Source: Proteus alimentorum
Lineage (GTDB): Bacteria; Pseudomonadota; Gammaproteobacteria; Enterobacterales; Enterobacteriaceae
Direction: 5' to 3'
DNA: 64,000 nt
NCBI RefSeq assembly: GCF_002607735.1
Contig: NZ_NBVR01000024.1
Location: 248,001 to 312,000 of the forward strand
Part shown: positions 48,263 through 58,909 of the stretch, in pieces
Layout: each line of letters opens with the position of its first letter
How positions within the stretch are numbered: position 1 is the stretch's first letter
The notes under the pieces: generated by a model
Seen by the model: the letters and a program-made list of their open reading frames with translations, nothing else
What the model was told of the DNA's origin: nothing
Databases searched by the model: none
Program-made: the position numbers and the translations under genes

Positions 48263-48655
48263 ATGAGTCAAATACCTAGTGAATTAAAATACGCACAATC
48301 TCATGAGTGGATCCGTTCAGAAGGCAATGGTGAATACACTATCGGTATTACTGAACATGCACAGGAATTATTAGGTGACATGGTGTTTGTTGATCTACCC
48401 GAAGTGGGTAGAGAGGTCACCGTTGGTGATGATTGTGCAGTCGCCGAATCAGTAAAAGCAGCATCAGATATTTACGCACCATTATCAGGTGAAATTATCG
48501 CAGTAAATGAAGAGTTAGATGGTTCTCCAGAACTGGTGAACAGTGCACCTTATGGAGAAGGTTGGCTATTTCGCATTAAAGCAAATAATGAAAGCGAATT
48601 AGATGACTTACTTGATGCCGCTGGTTATCAAGAACTGGTAGATAGCGAAGAGTAA
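48263..48655 (+). CDS. gcvH: Glycine cleavage system H protein (lipoyl carrier)
   Basis: GcvH carries the aminomethyl group on a lipoyl arm between the P, T and L proteins. The start at 48263 gives 130 residues, beginning [18 protein letters not shown]; the longer open frame running back into gcvT is not used. The predicted lipoylated lysine is K64 in [24 protein letters not shown] upstream provides the ribosome site. The L protein is Lpd, encoded earlier in this window. A terminator-like hairpin follows before gcvP. Confidence 0.96.
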   Translation: MSQIPSELKYAQSHEWIRSEGNGEYTIGITEHAQELLGDMVFVDLPEVGREVTVGDDCAVAESVKAASDIYAPLSGEIIAVNEELDGSPELVNSAPYGEGWLFRIKANNESELDDLLDAAGYQELVDSEE

Positions 48656-48663
48656 AACCGAAG

Positions 48664-48693
48664 CGCCCCGTCAAATAATGCCGGGGCGTTTTT
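48664..48693 (+). terminator. Terminator-like hairpin between gcvH and gcvP
   Basis: CGCCCCG and CGGGGCG form a seven-pair GC stem with an 11-base loop, then five T residues. It lies just after gcvH and about 95 bases before the gcvP start, inside the gcv operon. It could reduce gcvP relative to gcvTH or protect the upstream mRNA. Confidence 0.75.
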
Positions 48694-48788
48694 ATTTGTT
48701 AGCTTGTTATCGTAACGCTATCTCAACGCGCTTTAAGCCGTGTGCTATTTACCTATCCATTCATAGTGAATTCAGGAAATTACTTGCA

Positions 48789-51665
48789 ATGACACAGACT
48801 TTAAATCAGTTAGAGTATCGCGATGAATTTATTCGTCGCCATATTGGTTCATCACCAGAACAGATTAAAGAGATGCTCAGTGCTGTTGGCGTCTCCTCAT
48901 TAAATGAATTAACTCAAAGAATTGTTCCAGATAATATTCAATTAGAAACACCACCGAATGTAGGTGCAGGGGCAACAGAGCAAGAAGCCTTGGCTGAATT
49001 GAAAGCGATCGCCAGCAAAAACAAACGTTTTACCTCTTACATTGGAATGGGGTATGCACCTTCTGTATTACCTCCTGTGATTTTGCGTAATTTATTAGAA
49101 AATCCGGGTTGGTATACCGCTTATACACCTTATCAGCCAGAAGTTTCTCAAGGTCGCCTAGAATCATTACTGAATTTCCAACAGGTTACAATTGATTACA
49201 CAGGAATGGATCTCGCTTCTGCATCGTTGCTAGATGAAGCAACAGCTGCTGCCGAAGCAATGGCGATGGCAAAACGTGTAAGCAAATTGAAAAATGCGGA
49301 TCGTTTCTTTGTTGCTGATGATATTCACCCTCAAACCTTAGATGTTGTCAGAACGCGTGCAGATACCTTTGGTTTTGAAGTTGTTGTTGATAAAGCTGAA
49401 AAAGTATTAGAGCTTGAAGGTATCTTTGGTGTGCTATTACAACAAGTCGGCACAACAGGCGAAGTTCATGATCACAGCAAGTTATTAGCTACACTAAAAG
49501 AGCGCAAAATTATTACCAGTGTTGCCGCTGATTTAATGGCGTTGGTGGTACTCACTGCTCCGGGTCATCAAGGTGCTGATATCGTATTAGGTTCAGCACA
49601 ACGTTTTGGCGTCCCTATGGGGTACGGTGGCCCACATGCCGCATTCTTTGCTTGTCGTGATGAGTATAAACGTGCGATGCCGGGACGTATTATTGGTGTT
49701 TCTCGTGATGCGGCAGGTAATCGTGCATTACGTATGGCAATGCAAACGCGTGAACAGCATATTCGCCGTGAAAAAGCGAACTCGAATATTTGTACATCCC
49801 AAGTCTTACTCGCCAATATCGCGGCTATGTATGCGGTTTATCATGGACCAGAAGGGTTAAAAACCATCGCTCAACGTATTCATCGTTTAACGGATATTTT
49901 AGCGGCGGGTTTACAACAAAACGGTATGGTGTTACGCCATAAAACTTGGTTTGATACATTAACGATTGATACCGCTGATAAAGCCGCTGTACTACAACGT
50001 GCTAAAGATGCTGAAATTAACTTACGTACCGATATTGTAGGTGCCGTGGGTGTCACACTAAGCGAAATTACAACGCGTGAAGATGTGTTAAAGCTGGTTG
50101 AAATTATCAGTGGTAAAGCATTAGCCGGTGATATTGATGCACTTGATAAACAAGTTGCTTCTTCATCAGCATCAATTCCTGCTTCTATGCAACGTAAAGA
50201 CACTGTGCTGACTCATGAAAACTTCCATCATTATCACAGTGAAACAGAAATGATGCGCTATATGCATCGTTTAGAAAATAAAGACTTAGCATTGAATCAA
50301 GCGATGATCCCGTTAGGTTCATGTACGATGAAACTCAATGCTGCCGCTGAAATGATCCCGATCACATGGCCTGAATTTACAGAGCTACATCCATTCTGCC
50401 CAGCTTATCAAGCGAAAGGCTATCAAGTGATGATTGGACAACTATCCAATTGGCTTGCCGCATTAACGGGGTATGACGCGATGTGTATGCAGCCAAACTC
50501 AGGCGCTCAAGGCGAATATGCAGGCTTATTAGCCATTCGTCGTTATCATCAAAGCCGTGGCGAAGGTGCGAGACATATCTGCTTGATCCCAAGTTCAGCA
50601 CACGGCACTAATCCTGCATCTGCACATATGGCAGGGATGACAGTGGTAGTGGTCGGTTGTGATGATAACGGTAATATCGACATTGCAGACTTAAAAGCCA
50701 AAGCAGAAAAACACCAAGCTGAACTCTCTTGTGTGATGGTGACATATCCATCGACACATGGGGTTTATGAAGAGGGTATTCGTGAAGTTTGTGAAATCAT
50801 TCATCAATATGGCGGGCAAGTTTACCTTGATGGCGCCAATATGAATGCACAAGTGGGGATCACAACACCGGGCTTTATTGGTTCTGATGTTTCGCACTTA
50901 AACTTACATAAAACTTTCTGTATTCCTCATGGCGGTGGTGGCCCAGGAATGGGACCTATTGGTGTTAAATCACACTTGGCACCATTTGTACCAGGGCATT
51001 CTGTTGTTGAAATGGAAAATGTCACTACACAAGGCGCTGTTTCTGCGGCTCAATTTGGTAGCGCTTCAATACTACCAATCAGTTGGATGTATATTCGTAT
51101 GATGGGCGCACAAGGGCTTAAACAAGCAAGCCAAGTGGCAATCTTAAACGCGAACTATATTGCACAACGTCTGAAAAATGACTATGACATTCTTTATGCT
51201 GGCGCTGATGGTTATGTCGCACATGAATGTATTATCGATATCCGCCCATTAAAAGCGAATTACGGTATTAGTGAAATGGATGTGGCTAAGCGTTTAATTG
51301 ACTATGGATTCCACGCTCCAACTATGTCATTCCCTGTTGCGGGTACATTAATGATTGAGCCAACTGAGTCTGAAAGTAAAGTTGAAATTGATCGCTTTAT
51401 TGAAGCGCTGCTTTCTATTCGTGCTGAAATTGCACAGGTAGATAAAGGTGTATGGCCAATTGATGACAACCCATTAGTTAATGCACCTCATACACAATAT
51501 GAATTAGTGCAAGAATGGTCACATAGTTATAGTCGTGAATGTGCCGTGTTCCCAAGTGAAGCAACAAAACAAAGCAAATACTGGCCTGCGGTTAAACGTC
51601 TGGATGATGTGTATGGCGACCGTCATTTACATTGTTCATGTGCGCCAATCAGTGATTATGAATAA
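48789..51665 (+). CDS. gcvP: Glycine dehydrogenase (decarboxylating), P protein
   Basis: GcvP decarboxylates glycine with pyridoxal phosphate and loads the rest onto GcvH. The ATG at 48789 (958 residues) fits the E. coli length (957) and gives [20 protein letters not shown]; a longer frame from 48678 runs over the upstream terminator and is rejected. Two homologous halves are seen; the catalytic half has the PLP lysine K708 in [17 protein letters not shown]. This is the last gene of the gcv operon and has its own terminator. Confidence 0.96.
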   Translation: MTQTLNQLEYRDEFIRRHIGSSPEQIKEMLSAVGVSSLNELTQRIVPDNIQLETPPNVGAGATEQEALAELKAIASKNKRFTSYIGMGYAPSVLPPVILRNLLENPGWYTAYTPYQPEVSQGRLESLLNFQQVTIDYTGMDLASASLLDEATAAAEAMAMAKRVSKLKNADRFFVADDIHPQTLDVVRTRADTFGFEVVVDKAEKVLELEGIFGVLLQQVGTTGEVHDHSKLLATLKERKIITSVAADLMALVVLTAPGHQGADIVLGSAQRFGVPMGYGGPHAAFFACRDEYKRAMPGRIIGVSRDAAGNRALRMAMQTREQHIRREKANSNICTSQVLLANIAAMYAVYHGPEGLKTIAQRIHRLTDILAAGLQQNGMVLRHKTWFDTLTIDTADKAAVLQRAKDAEINLRTDIVGAVGVTLSEITTREDVLKLVEIISGKALAGDIDALDKQVASSSASIPASMQRKDTVLTHENFHHYHSETEMMRYMHRLENKDLALNQAMIPLGSCTMKLNAAAEMIPITWPEFTELHPFCPAYQAKGYQVMIGQLSNWLAALTGYDAMCMQPNSGAQGEYAGLLAIRRYHQSRGEGARHICLIPSSAHGTNPASAHMAGMTVVVVGCDDNGNIDIADLKAKAEKHQAELSCVMVTYPSTHGVYEEGIREVCEIIHQYGGQVYLDGANMNAQVGITTPGFIGSDVSHLNLHKTFCIPHGGGGPGMGPIGVKSHLAPFVPGHSVVEMENVTTQGAVSAAQFGSASILPISWMYIRMMGAQGLKQASQVAILNANYIAQRLKNDYDILYAGADGYVAHECIIDIRPLKANYGISEMDVAKRLIDYGFHAPTMSFPVAGTLMIEPTESESKVEIDRFIEALLSIRAEIAQVDKGVWPIDDNPLVNAPHTQYELVQEWSHSYSRECAVFPSEATKQSKYWPAVKRLDDVYGDRHLHCSCAPISDYE

Positions 51666-51694
51666 GCTTTAATCTCGCTATATTCTTAAATTTT

Positions 51695-51729
51695 AATACC
51701 GAGGGTTAACTTAGCCTTCGGTATTTTTT
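51695..51729 (+). terminator. Intrinsic terminator of gcvP
   Basis: AATACCGA pairs with TCGGTATT, with two further G-C pairs across a single bulge, and six T residues follow. It lies about 30 bases after gcvP and faces the convergent HD-domain gene. Confidence 0.85.
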
Positions 51730-51755
51730 ATTTAACAAATTCAATATTGAATAGA

Positions 51756-52358
51756 TTACTTCAGCCAGCCTTTTTTCTGTGCCTCTAATAATTGAGGGTA
51801 GAGGTATTGCCAAAATTCAGGCCACTGTTTTTCAATAAACAGATTACGTGCTAATACTTGTTCTAAGCGGATATTATTTTCAACCCAACTTTGACCTTCA
51901 TTATGTAAATTCATCAGCATTGGCATGGTGCGATCAAGAATATTGGCAAACTGAGACTCTGGTGTTTCAGCCGCATCATATTCCAGCCATAAATTGAGAA
52001 AATATTCACTTTGTGGGGACGGTAATAAAGAGAAAATACGTTTTGCTGCTTTTTGCTCGTGCTCTTTAATTGCTTCGCGAGCGGCAACGTCATAAACCAT
52101 CACATCGCCAGCATCTATTTCAACGATATCGTGAACAAGGGCTAACTGAATAGCACGTCCCATATCAATATCACCCGCATAGGGCTGAAAACTCATTGCT
52201 GCAACGGCAAAGTGCCAGCTATGTTCTGCGGTATTTTCGGAACGACTATTATCTAATACATTATTTTTACGATAAACACGTTTTAGTTTATCTAATTCCA
52301 TAATAAAGTTAATAGTATCAGAGAAGGGGCCAAATGCCCCTTTAGGTAATTGTGTCAT
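51756..52358 (-). CDS. HD-domain nucleotidase, YfbR-like
   Basis: The 200-residue protein is a predicted metal-dependent phosphohydrolase of the HD family, related to 5'-deoxynucleotidase YfbR and the HDDC2 group. The HD signature residues are visible: His46 in AEHSWH, His76-Asp77 in VHD and a distal Asp near residue 142 in ILDRTMP. It presumably hydrolyses nucleoside monophosphates, but substrate cannot be read from sequence. It sits 31 bases after ygfZ on the same strand. E. coli has no such gene between gcvP and ygfZ, so its presence here is a local difference. I do not give a symbol. Confidence 0.8.
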   Translation of the reverse strand: MTQLPKGAFGPFSDTINFIMELDKLKRVYRKNNVLDNSRSENTAEHSWHFAVAAMSFQPYAGDIDMGRAIQLALVHDIVEIDAGDVMVYDVAAREAIKEHEQKAAKRIFSLLPSPQSEYFLNLWLEYDAAETPESQFANILDRTMPMLMNLHNEGQSWVENNIRLEQVLARNLFIEKQWPEFWQYLYPQLLEAQKKGWLK

Positions 52359-52389
52359 AAAAGTCCGTATTGGTTATGATAAATAAAAA

Positions 52390-53376
52390 TTACGCATCTT
52401 CTAAAGAATAAGGCAGTGGTTTAATGGATAAACGACTAATGTTATCGTCTTGAACTCGAAATACACTCTCTAGCGCCATATCGTTATTCATAACAACTTC
52501 AGCCAAAATAGTATTATCAGCCATACGTACAGCGCTTAATACCGTTCCTGTTTTACGCCATTTATCTTCGCCTAATTGCCATTCAACGCTACCACCGATC
52601 TCCGGTAATTCAGTACCACCACCAGATAACAGATACATTGCTCGCTTATTTGCACCTCTGAATTTCGCACGAGATACCATTTCTTGCCCGGTATAACAGC
52701 CTTTTTTAAAGCAGATGCTCAGTGGTAATGCTTGCAGATTTGTTGCTTGAGGTAAGAATTGCTCAATATTTGGAGTATCAATAATAGGATATCCAGCCTC
52801 AATATCTAAGGCTAACCATTGCTCACTATTACTGGTTTCTGCTTTTAATGTTGTTGCAAGATTTTTTGCTGTTTCTTCATCTGTTACGATTAAAAAACGT
52901 TCAGTAGGTAAAGGGAGCTGAAGAATATAAGTATTATCGTGATTAACAACTTCGTTTGCTTTACGAGGAATATTGGGAAAGTAATCTGCTAATGCAAGAG
53001 CTGCACCTTGCCCCGCTAATCCTAATAATACGGCTTGTGTATTTTCAGCTAAGGTTACTTTTGAAAATACGGCATATTTTTTTAATTCAGCAAGTTGTTT
53101 TTGTGCGACATTTTTACGCAGAATATAAGCAAAACCTTCTTGCTGGTGGAATAAGCGGAGTGTACTCCACATTTTACCTTTTGCTTCACAGTGTGCAGCC
53201 AATGTATGTGTCGTTGTTGGAAGTGCTGCAATATCCGTTGTTAGTTGACCTTGTAGATATTTTTCACTGTCAGCACCTGTTGCTGTTATCAGTGACCATT
53301 CATCTAAAGAAACCAGTGTTAATGGCAAATTGATTGCTGCATGAGGGCGTTTAGCCTGAGTAGAATTTTGAGTCAT
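52390..53376 (-). CDS. ygfZ: tRNA-modifying/folate-binding protein YgfZ (Fe-S repair)
   Basis: YgfZ is a folate-dependent protein that supports some iron-sulfur enzymes, including the radical-SAM protein MiaB, and is structurally like GcvT. The signature [17 protein letters not shown] with its conserved Cys lies near residue 225. The start at 53376 (328 residues, [12 protein letters not shown]) is preferred over a frame open to 53409, since the additional 11 residues do not fit the family. It is divergent from sdhE as in E. coli. Confidence 0.92.
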   Translation of the reverse strand: MTQNSTQAKRPHAAINLPLTLVSLDEWSLITATGADSEKYLQGQLTTDIAALPTTTHTLAAHCEAKGKMWSTLRLFHQQEGFAYILRKNVAQKQLAELKKYAVFSKVTLAENTQAVLLGLAGQGAALALADYFPNIPRKANEVVNHDNTYILQLPLPTERFLIVTDEETAKNLATTLKAETSNSEQWLALDIEAGYPIIDTPNIEQFLPQATNLQALPLSICFKKGCYTGQEMVSRAKFRGANKRAMYLLSGGGTELPEIGGSVEWQLGEDKWRKTGTVLSAVRMADNTILAEVVMNNDMALESVFRVQDDNISRLSIKPLPYSLEDA

Positions 53377-53634
53377 GATGTCACCAGCTATTAAATTAAT
53401 CAGATACATCAGTTATGGTAAAAGAGTGGCAAGACAATGCAAGTCATTATTATTTTTAGCGCACAGAAAATGAACTTGATAAATAACAAATGAAAGCATG
53501 TTCAATAGGTTGTCTATGAGACTAAACCTGCAAACTGTGATCATTTTGATGTTAAAATTTTTGCGATAAGACTATCATCAATGCTAGGAAGAAATCGTGG
53601 TATTTCTTGATTTGAACAATGTAAAGAGCAGAGT

Positions 53635-53916
53635 ATGACTATCGATATAGAGAATAAAGCACGAATTAACTGGGCATGTCGTCGTGGAATGCGTGAACTG
53701 GATATTTCTATCATGCCTTTTTTCGAGAATGAGTACGATACGCTATCTGATAACGATAAAGCGCTTTTTGTTCGTTTACTAGAGTGTGCAGATCCTGATT
53801 TATTTAACTGGTTAATGAATCATGGGCGCCCTGATGATGATGAACTCTATTATATGGTGAAGTTAATCCAAGATCGCAATAAAGCTAGAATGGCGGAGAT
53901 CGTTGATAAATATTAA
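53635..53916 (+). CDS. sdhE: FAD assembly factor SdhE
   Basis: SdhE helps attach FAD covalently to succinate dehydrogenase and fumarate reductase. The 93-residue protein keeps the conserved RGxxE motif (Gly18 and Glu21 in RRGMRELD) and the LFNWLMNHG segment. In E. coli the antitoxin name CptB was also used for this protein. E. coli ygfX follows directly and overlaps; here ygfX is 480 bases away behind a terminator. Confidence 0.95.
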   Translation: MTIDIENKARINWACRRGMRELDISIMPFFENEYDTLSDNDKALFVRLLECADPDLFNWLMNHGRPDDDELYYMVKLIQDRNKARMAEIVDKY

Positions 53917-54396
53917 TAAAATAGATTATCAAATCAGCGATAGATTAAATAGTAATTAAGATTGATTAAAAATGACGCTTTTATTTTCTCATCGAATAAA
54001 GGCGTTTTTATTTTTTGTATAAAAATTTAATAACATTAATGGCACTCTAAAATTTACTGAAATAAAAAATATAGTTGCGTTAAATTTGCGCGCTATCTCT
54101 AAAAATGATCGCTTAAATCGCCTTTTTTTGATGTTTTTCACTTTATACTTAATAAATCAGATATGCTGACTTTATTAAAACAACGATTAACAAAAAATAT
54201 CAATCAGGTTCTTATTATTAAGCTATATTTTTTGAGCAAATCTAAAATAGAAAAAGTAATAATAAATAATTGAGTAAAAAGGTAAGATAAACTAATTGCA
54301 AGGTTAAGGAAGAAGTTACATTATAAATAGGTTGCTCTTTATTATCTTTAACTTATTTATATTCGTATAGAATTACAGCAGGAGTTAATATAACTC
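53917..54396. other. Non-coding AT-rich region between sdhE and ygfX
   Basis: Apart from the sdhE terminator at 53975-54010 no gene or clear RNA is seen. The rest is AT-rich and must contain a promoter for ygfX if that gene is expressed. GGAG at 54380-54383 may be its ribosome site, somewhat distant from the start. Confidence 0.5.
53975..54010 (+). terminator. Intrinsic terminator of sdhE
   Basis: ACGCTTTTATT and AATAAAGGCGT form an 11-pair stem with one G-U pair and a nine-base loop, then a T-run. It separates sdhE from ygfX. Confidence 0.85.
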
Positions 54397-54804
54397 GTGA
54401 TTTTATGGAAATCGCATCTCACAGTGTCATGGTTCACTCAATTCTTCTCAACGGTTGCTTATGTTGCCTTTGAGATAGGCTTACTGTTGTATCCATGGCC
54501 TCCTGATTTTATTTATGTTTGGGTTCCATTGTTACTTTTCTTGATAGGTAGTTGGTATTTCACACAAAAGAATATTAGTCGTATCAAAGGGGATTTTGTT
54601 TTACTGAATGGCAACCGAATTCAATGGAAACTGCATGAATGGCAAATAACAAAACGTCCTTGGATCAGCCGTTTTGGTACTCGAATAACCTTGACTTCTA
54701 TTCTAAATAAAAAGCAAATCACATTATGGGTCGCTTTCGATAGTATGGCTGAAAATGAGTGGCGTAACTTCTCTCAGTTATTAATGCAATATCCAGATAT
54801 TTAA
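54397..54804 (+). CDS. ygfX: Inner-membrane protein YgfX (CptA-like)
   Basis: YgfX (CptA) is a small inner-membrane protein; the E. coli version was reported to affect FtsZ and MreB as a toxin, and in Serratia it acts with SdhE in redox-linked traits. The 135-residue product has two hydrophobic segments (about 15-32 and 40-56) followed by a cytoplasmic part with the LHEWQITKRPWISRFG segment. A GTG start at 54397 reproduces the E. coli start (MxLWxSxLxVSW). It is well separated from sdhE here, unlike the overlapping arrangement in E. coli. It faces fldB. Confidence 0.82.
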   Translation: MILWKSHLTVSWFTQFFSTVAYVAFEIGLLLYPWPPDFIYVWVPLLLFLIGSWYFTQKNISRIKGDFVLLNGNRIQWKLHEWQITKRPWISRFGTRITLTSILNKKQITLWVAFDSMAENEWRNFSQLLMQYPDI

Positions 54805-54820
54805 TATCTGGATATTAAAT

Positions 54821-55339
54821 TTATAAGTTTTCTTCTATTTCACGTAGAATTTGCATACACCATTGTGATAAACGTTCATCAGTTTCTTCAAACTGATTTA
54901 CGTCATCTAATGCAAGACCAACAAAATGTTTACCATCATCTGATAAAGGTTTTGGGCTGACAAATTCATATCCATCAACAGGCCAGAACCCAATAAACTT
55001 AACACCACTTGGTAATAAATGATGGTAGAGCATACCCAGCGCATCAAGAAACCATTCGCTGTAATCAACCTGATCACCCATTCCATACATTGCAATAAGC
55101 TTATTGTTTAAATTTAATGTCGGCAATGTATCCCAAATATTGAGCCAATCTTCTTGGATCTCACCAAAATCCCAAGTTGGAATACCTAAAATAAGGATGT
55201 CATATTGTTCCATAAGCGTGATATCACACTCTTGAACATTATGAAGATCAACGAACTCTTCACCGAGAATATCACGAATTTTTTCTGCTGCCATTTCGGT
55301 GTAACAGGTGCTGGAACCGTAAAATAGACCAATTTTCAT
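54821..55339 (-). CDS. fldB: Flavodoxin 2
   Basis: FldB is an FMN-containing electron carrier of about 172 residues induced by oxidative stress in E. coli. The FMN phosphate loop GSSTCYTEM is at the N-terminus, and the [12 protein letters not shown] segment and [12 protein letters not shown] bracket the isoalloxazine. The start at 55339 is chosen to match E. coli ([12 protein letters not shown]); a longer frame to 55375 adds 12 residues with no counterpart. It is divergent from xerD and convergent with ygfX, the same arrangement as in E. coli. Confidence 0.93.
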   Translation of the reverse strand: MKIGLFYGSSTCYTEMAAEKIRDILGEEFVDLHNVQECDITLMEQYDILILGIPTWDFGEIQEDWLNIWDTLPTLNLNNKLIAMYGMGDQVDYSEWFLDALGMLYHHLLPSGVKFIGFWPVDGYEFVSPKPLSDDGKHFVGLALDDVNQFEETDERLSQWCMQILREIEENL

Positions 55340-55447
55340 AAAGGTTTTTAGGATATTTTTGCCAATAAAGGTCACTATTGTACCAGAAAAATTTTTTTAT
55401 AAGGCATAATGTAAAGGCGATAAGCTAAAGAGAGGGAGAGTAAGACT

Positions 55448-56386
55448 GTGTCACAAACCAAATTATCGACAAAAAAGACAACGCATATCAATGAAGAGAC
55501 TGATATTATCATTGAACAATTTCTCGACAACATTTGGTTAGAGCAAGGCTTATCTGCCAATACGCTCAGCTCTTATCGCTTAGACTTACAAGCATTAGGG
55601 CAATGGCTTGCACATCACCAATTAGATTGGTTATCAGTCACTACTTTAGATTTACAATCTTTTCTCGCGACGCGCTTAGATGAAGGTTATAAAGCCAGCA
55701 GTGCAGCCCGATTACTCAGCACAATGCGCCGGTTATTCCAATATTTATATCGTGAAAAATTACGTTTAGACGATCCTAGCGCATTACTTTCAACCCCTAA
55801 GCTTCCCAAGCGTTTACCAAAAGATTTAAGTGAGCGACAAGTTGATGATTTACTTAATGCTCCTTGTATCGATGAACCACTTGAATTGCGCGATAAAGCA
55901 ATGCTTGAAGTCCTTTATGCATGTGGACTTCGTGTTTCTGAATTAGTGGGATTATCCCTCTCTGATATCAGCTTACGGCAAGGCGTGCTACGAGTTATCG
56001 GTAAAGGCGATAAAGAGCGATTAGTTCCTTTAGGTGAAGAAGCTATTTACTGGCTAGAGCAATATCTGCAATATGGAAGACCCACTTTAATGCAAGGGAA
56101 AACGGACGATATTGTTTTTCCTAGTTTAAGAGGGCAAAAAATGACACGACAAACGTTCTGGCATCGGATAAAACATTATGCCGTGATAGCAGGAATCGAT
56201 ACTGAAAAACTCTCACCTCATGTATTGCGTCATGCATTTGCGACCCATCTCTTAAATCATGGAGCAGACTTGCGTGTTGTACAGATGTTATTGGGGCACA
56301 GTGACCTCTCTACAACACAGATTTATACCCATGTTGCAACAGAACGCTTGAAAGCGCTTCATCAGCAACATCATCCAAGGGGATAG
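55448..56386 (+). CDS. xerD: Site-specific tyrosine recombinase XerD
   Basis: XerD works with XerC at dif to resolve chromosome dimers at division, under FtsK control. The catalytic residues are Arg162, Lys186, His258, Arg261, His284 and Tyr293. All are exactly 14 higher than in E. coli because a GTG start adds a 14-residue N-terminal tail (312 against 298 residues). GAGAGGGAGAG upstream could serve the GTG. No internal ATG matches the E. coli start, so the extension may be real. It begins the xerD-dsbC-recJ-prfB-lysS run. Confidence 0.96.
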   Translation: MSQTKLSTKKTTHINEETDIIIEQFLDNIWLEQGLSANTLSSYRLDLQALGQWLAHHQLDWLSVTTLDLQSFLATRLDEGYKASSAARLLSTMRRLFQYLYREKLRLDDPSALLSTPKLPKRLPKDLSERQVDDLLNAPCIDEPLELRDKAMLEVLYACGLRVSELVGLSLSDISLRQGVLRVIGKGDKERLVPLGEEAIYWLEQYLQYGRPTLMQGKTDDIVFPSLRGQKMTRQTFWHRIKHYAVIAGIDTEKLSPHVLRHAFATHLLNHGADLRVVQMLLGHSDLSTTQIYTHVATERLKALHQQHHPRG

Positions 56387-56419
56387 CCGCTAAAGAGCAG
56401 GCGTTAAATAGGAATTCAA

Positions 56420-57127
56420 ATGAAAAAGAAATTATTCTGGTTGCCAATATTATTAAGTATGGCGTCAATACCTGCACTTGCTGACAATGCTTCTATTGAA
56501 GCACAACTGGCTAAAATGCAAATTAAAGCAGAAAGTATCCAACCTACGCCGATTGTTGGGTTAAATGCAGTGTTATCAGATAAAGGCATTTTTTATATTA
56601 CAGATGATGGTAAGTATCTGACTGCGGGACCTATTTATAACATTAGTAGTGGTGAGCCAGTTAGCATTGCTAATCAAGTTATTATGAAAAAAGTAGATTC
56701 ACTTAAAAATGAAATGATTGTCTATAAAGCGCGTAATGAGCGCCATGTGATCACTATTTTTACTGATATTAGTTGCCCTTATTGCCAAAAACTACATCAA
56801 GAAGTTCCAGAGTTGAATAAACAGGGGGTAACCGTGCGTTATTTAGCATTTCCTCGTAACGGTATTGGCAATAATATCGTGAGTAAAGAGATGAATGCCG
56901 TGTGGTGTAGTGGTTTTCCTAATAAATCATTAGACAGCGCATTTAAAGGGGACAAAATTATACCCATTGATGAATGTACAAAAATCAATATCAATGAACA
57001 CTTTAAATTAGGCACCATGATGGGGATCCAAGGCACACCCGCTATTGTATTACCAAATGCCAGTATTTATGGTGGATATATTTCTGCTCAAAACCTTGTT
57101 GAATTATTAGATAAAAAAGAGAAGTAA
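56420..57127 (+). CDS. dsbC: Thiol:disulfide isomerase DsbC
   Basis: DsbC rearranges wrong disulfides in periplasmic proteins and is kept reduced by DsbD. The 235-residue precursor has a signal peptide cleaved probably after Ala21 (PALA), an N-terminal dimerisation domain, and a thioredoxin-fold domain with the active site CPYC (Cys119 and Cys122) and the structural pair Cys163/Cys186. It is located between xerD and recJ as in E. coli; the gap to recJ is nine bases. Confidence 0.95.
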   Translation: MKKKLFWLPILLSMASIPALADNASIEAQLAKMQIKAESIQPTPIVGLNAVLSDKGIFYITDDGKYLTAGPIYNISSGEPVSIANQVIMKKVDSLKNEMIVYKARNERHVITIFTDISCPYCQKLHQEVPELNKQGVTVRYLAFPRNGIGNNIVSKEMNAVWCSGFPNKSLDSAFKGDKIIPIDECTKININEHFKLGTMMGIQGTPAIVLPNASIYGGYISAQNLVELLDKKEK

Positions 57128-57136
57128 TTACGTTTT

Positions 57137-58870
57137 ATGGTCACTATTGAACCGACACTGCGTCGTCGAATTGCGCAGGTAACTCAATTACCGGATAACT
57201 TAGATCCCTTATTACGACAAATTTATGCTAATCGAGGAATAACATCTGAAGTTCAACTAGAACGATCGTTAAAAGGCTTACTTCATTATCAAGCATTAAC
57301 AGGAATAGAAACGGCAATTTCATTACTGATTGAGGCATTACAGCAACAATCTCGTATTGTTATTGTCGGCGATTTTGATGCTGATGGTGCAACAAGTACC
57401 GCACTTGCGATTAAAGCATTACGTCAAATGGGATTTAAGCAAGTTAGCTATCATATTCCTAATCGCTTTGATGATGGTTATGGCTTAAGCCCTCAAGTTG
57501 TTCATGACGTTGCTAGAAAAGGGGTTGATCTCATTATCACTGTGGATAATGGAATATCCTCTTTTGACGGTGTGGATACGGCTCATGAATATGGTATTCG
57601 TGTCCTCGTTACCGATCACCATTTACCGGGACAAACCTTACCCGCCGCTGATGCAATTATTAATCCTAACCTGACAGATTGTTCTTTTTTATCTAAATCA
57701 TTAGCCGGTGTTGGTGTTACTTTTTATTTAATGACGGCATTAAGGGCTGAATTAGAAAAACAAGGCTGGTTTGAGCAACAAAACTTAGCTCGCCCCAATA
57801 TGGCTGATTTTCTCGATTTAGTGGCACTAGGCACAGTGGCAGATGTTGTTCCTCTTGATGAAAATAACCGTATTTTTGTTTATGAAGGATTACGCCGAAT
57901 TAGAGCGGGTCGTTGTTGTGTAGGGATAAAAGCACTTACGGAAGTTTCTCGTAAAGAACTCTCTCAATTGGTTAGTAGCGATTTAGGTTTCTCTTTAGGG
58001 CCTCGCTTAAATGCAGCAGGACGCCTTGATGATATGTCTGTGGGTGTTGCTTTACTTTTAACCGACAATATTGGCTCAGCGCGTGAAATTGCTAATGAAC
58101 TTGATGGATTAAATCAAACTCGGCGTGAAATTGAAGCGGGTATGCAAGAAGAAGCTTCTATCATTTTCCGCCAATTTATGGGAACGCAACATGATTTACC
58201 CAATGGTTTAGCGATCTATCATCCTGAATGGCACCAAGGTGTTGTGGGTATTTTAGCGTCTCGTATTAAAGAAAAATTGCACCGTCCGGTTATTGCTTTT
58301 GCACCTAGCAGTGATGGCCTGTTAAAAGGCTCTGGTCGTTCAATTAGTGGCGTTCATCTGCGAGATGCTTTAGAACGACTAAATACATTAAATCCGGGTT
58401 TGATGGTGAAGTTTGGTGGGCACGCAATGGCGGCTGGACTTTCACTTGAAGAAGATAAATTCCCGTTATTTCAACGTCATTTTTCGTCTTTAATGGCAGA
58501 GTTGGTTTCGGATGAACAGTTGCAAGGTGTTATTTTATCGGATGGTGAACTCACTGATAATCAACTTTCATTACCTATCGCAGAAATGCTAAGAGAAGCA
58601 GGTCCTTGGGGACAGGCTTTTCCTGAACCTTTATTTGACGGTAAATTTACGCTATTACAACAACGTATTGTCGGTAGTAAGCATTTAAAAATGATGCTTC
58701 AGCCAGTAAATAGTCATCTTATGATTGATGCAATTGCATTTAATGTTGATATCAATATGTGGCCAGATAACAGCATTAAAACGGTTGAGTTAGCTTATCG
58801 ATTAGATGTCAATGAGTTTAGAGGACAACGTAATGCGCAACTGCTTGTTGAGCACATTTGGCCTTGTTAA
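57137..58870 (+). CDS. recJ: Single-stranded-DNA-specific exonuclease RecJ
   Basis: RecJ degrades single-stranded DNA 5' to 3' in RecF-pathway recombination and mismatch repair. The 577-residue protein has the E. coli size. The DHH phosphoesterase motifs are present: DFDADG at 79-84 and DHH at 160-162, with a later GxGR-type segment (GSGRSISGVHLRDAL) in the DHHA1 domain and an OB-fold at the C-terminus. It overlaps no gene; the prfB promoter region follows. Confidence 0.95.
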   Translation: MVTIEPTLRRRIAQVTQLPDNLDPLLRQIYANRGITSEVQLERSLKGLLHYQALTGIETAISLLIEALQQQSRIVIVGDFDADGATSTALAIKALRQMGFKQVSYHIPNRFDDGYGLSPQVVHDVARKGVDLIITVDNGISSFDGVDTAHEYGIRVLVTDHHLPGQTLPAADAIINPNLTDCSFLSKSLAGVGVTFYLMTALRAELEKQGWFEQQNLARPNMADFLDLVALGTVADVVPLDENNRIFVYEGLRRIRAGRCCVGIKALTEVSRKELSQLVSSDLGFSLGPRLNAAGRLDDMSVGVALLLTDNIGSAREIANELDGLNQTRREIEAGMQEEASIIFRQFMGTQHDLPNGLAIYHPEWHQGVVGILASRIKEKLHRPVIAFAPSSDGLLKGSGRSISGVHLRDALERLNTLNPGLMVKFGGHAMAAGLSLEEDKFPLFQRHFSSLMAELVSDEQLQGVILSDGELTDNQLSLPIAEMLREAGPWGQAFPEPLFDGKFTLLQQRIVGSKHLKMMLQPVNSHLMIDAIAFNVDINMWPDNSIKTVELAYRLDVNEFRGQRNAQLLVEHIWPC

Positions 58871-58909
58871 CACGAATAATTAAACGATTTACCGTGTTAT
58901 AAAGAGTAA

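Noticed and set aside
48678..48788. N-terminal extension of GcvP by 37 residues
   Set aside because: The frame runs over the terminator hairpin after gcvH; the ATG at 48789 gives the family N-terminus and length.
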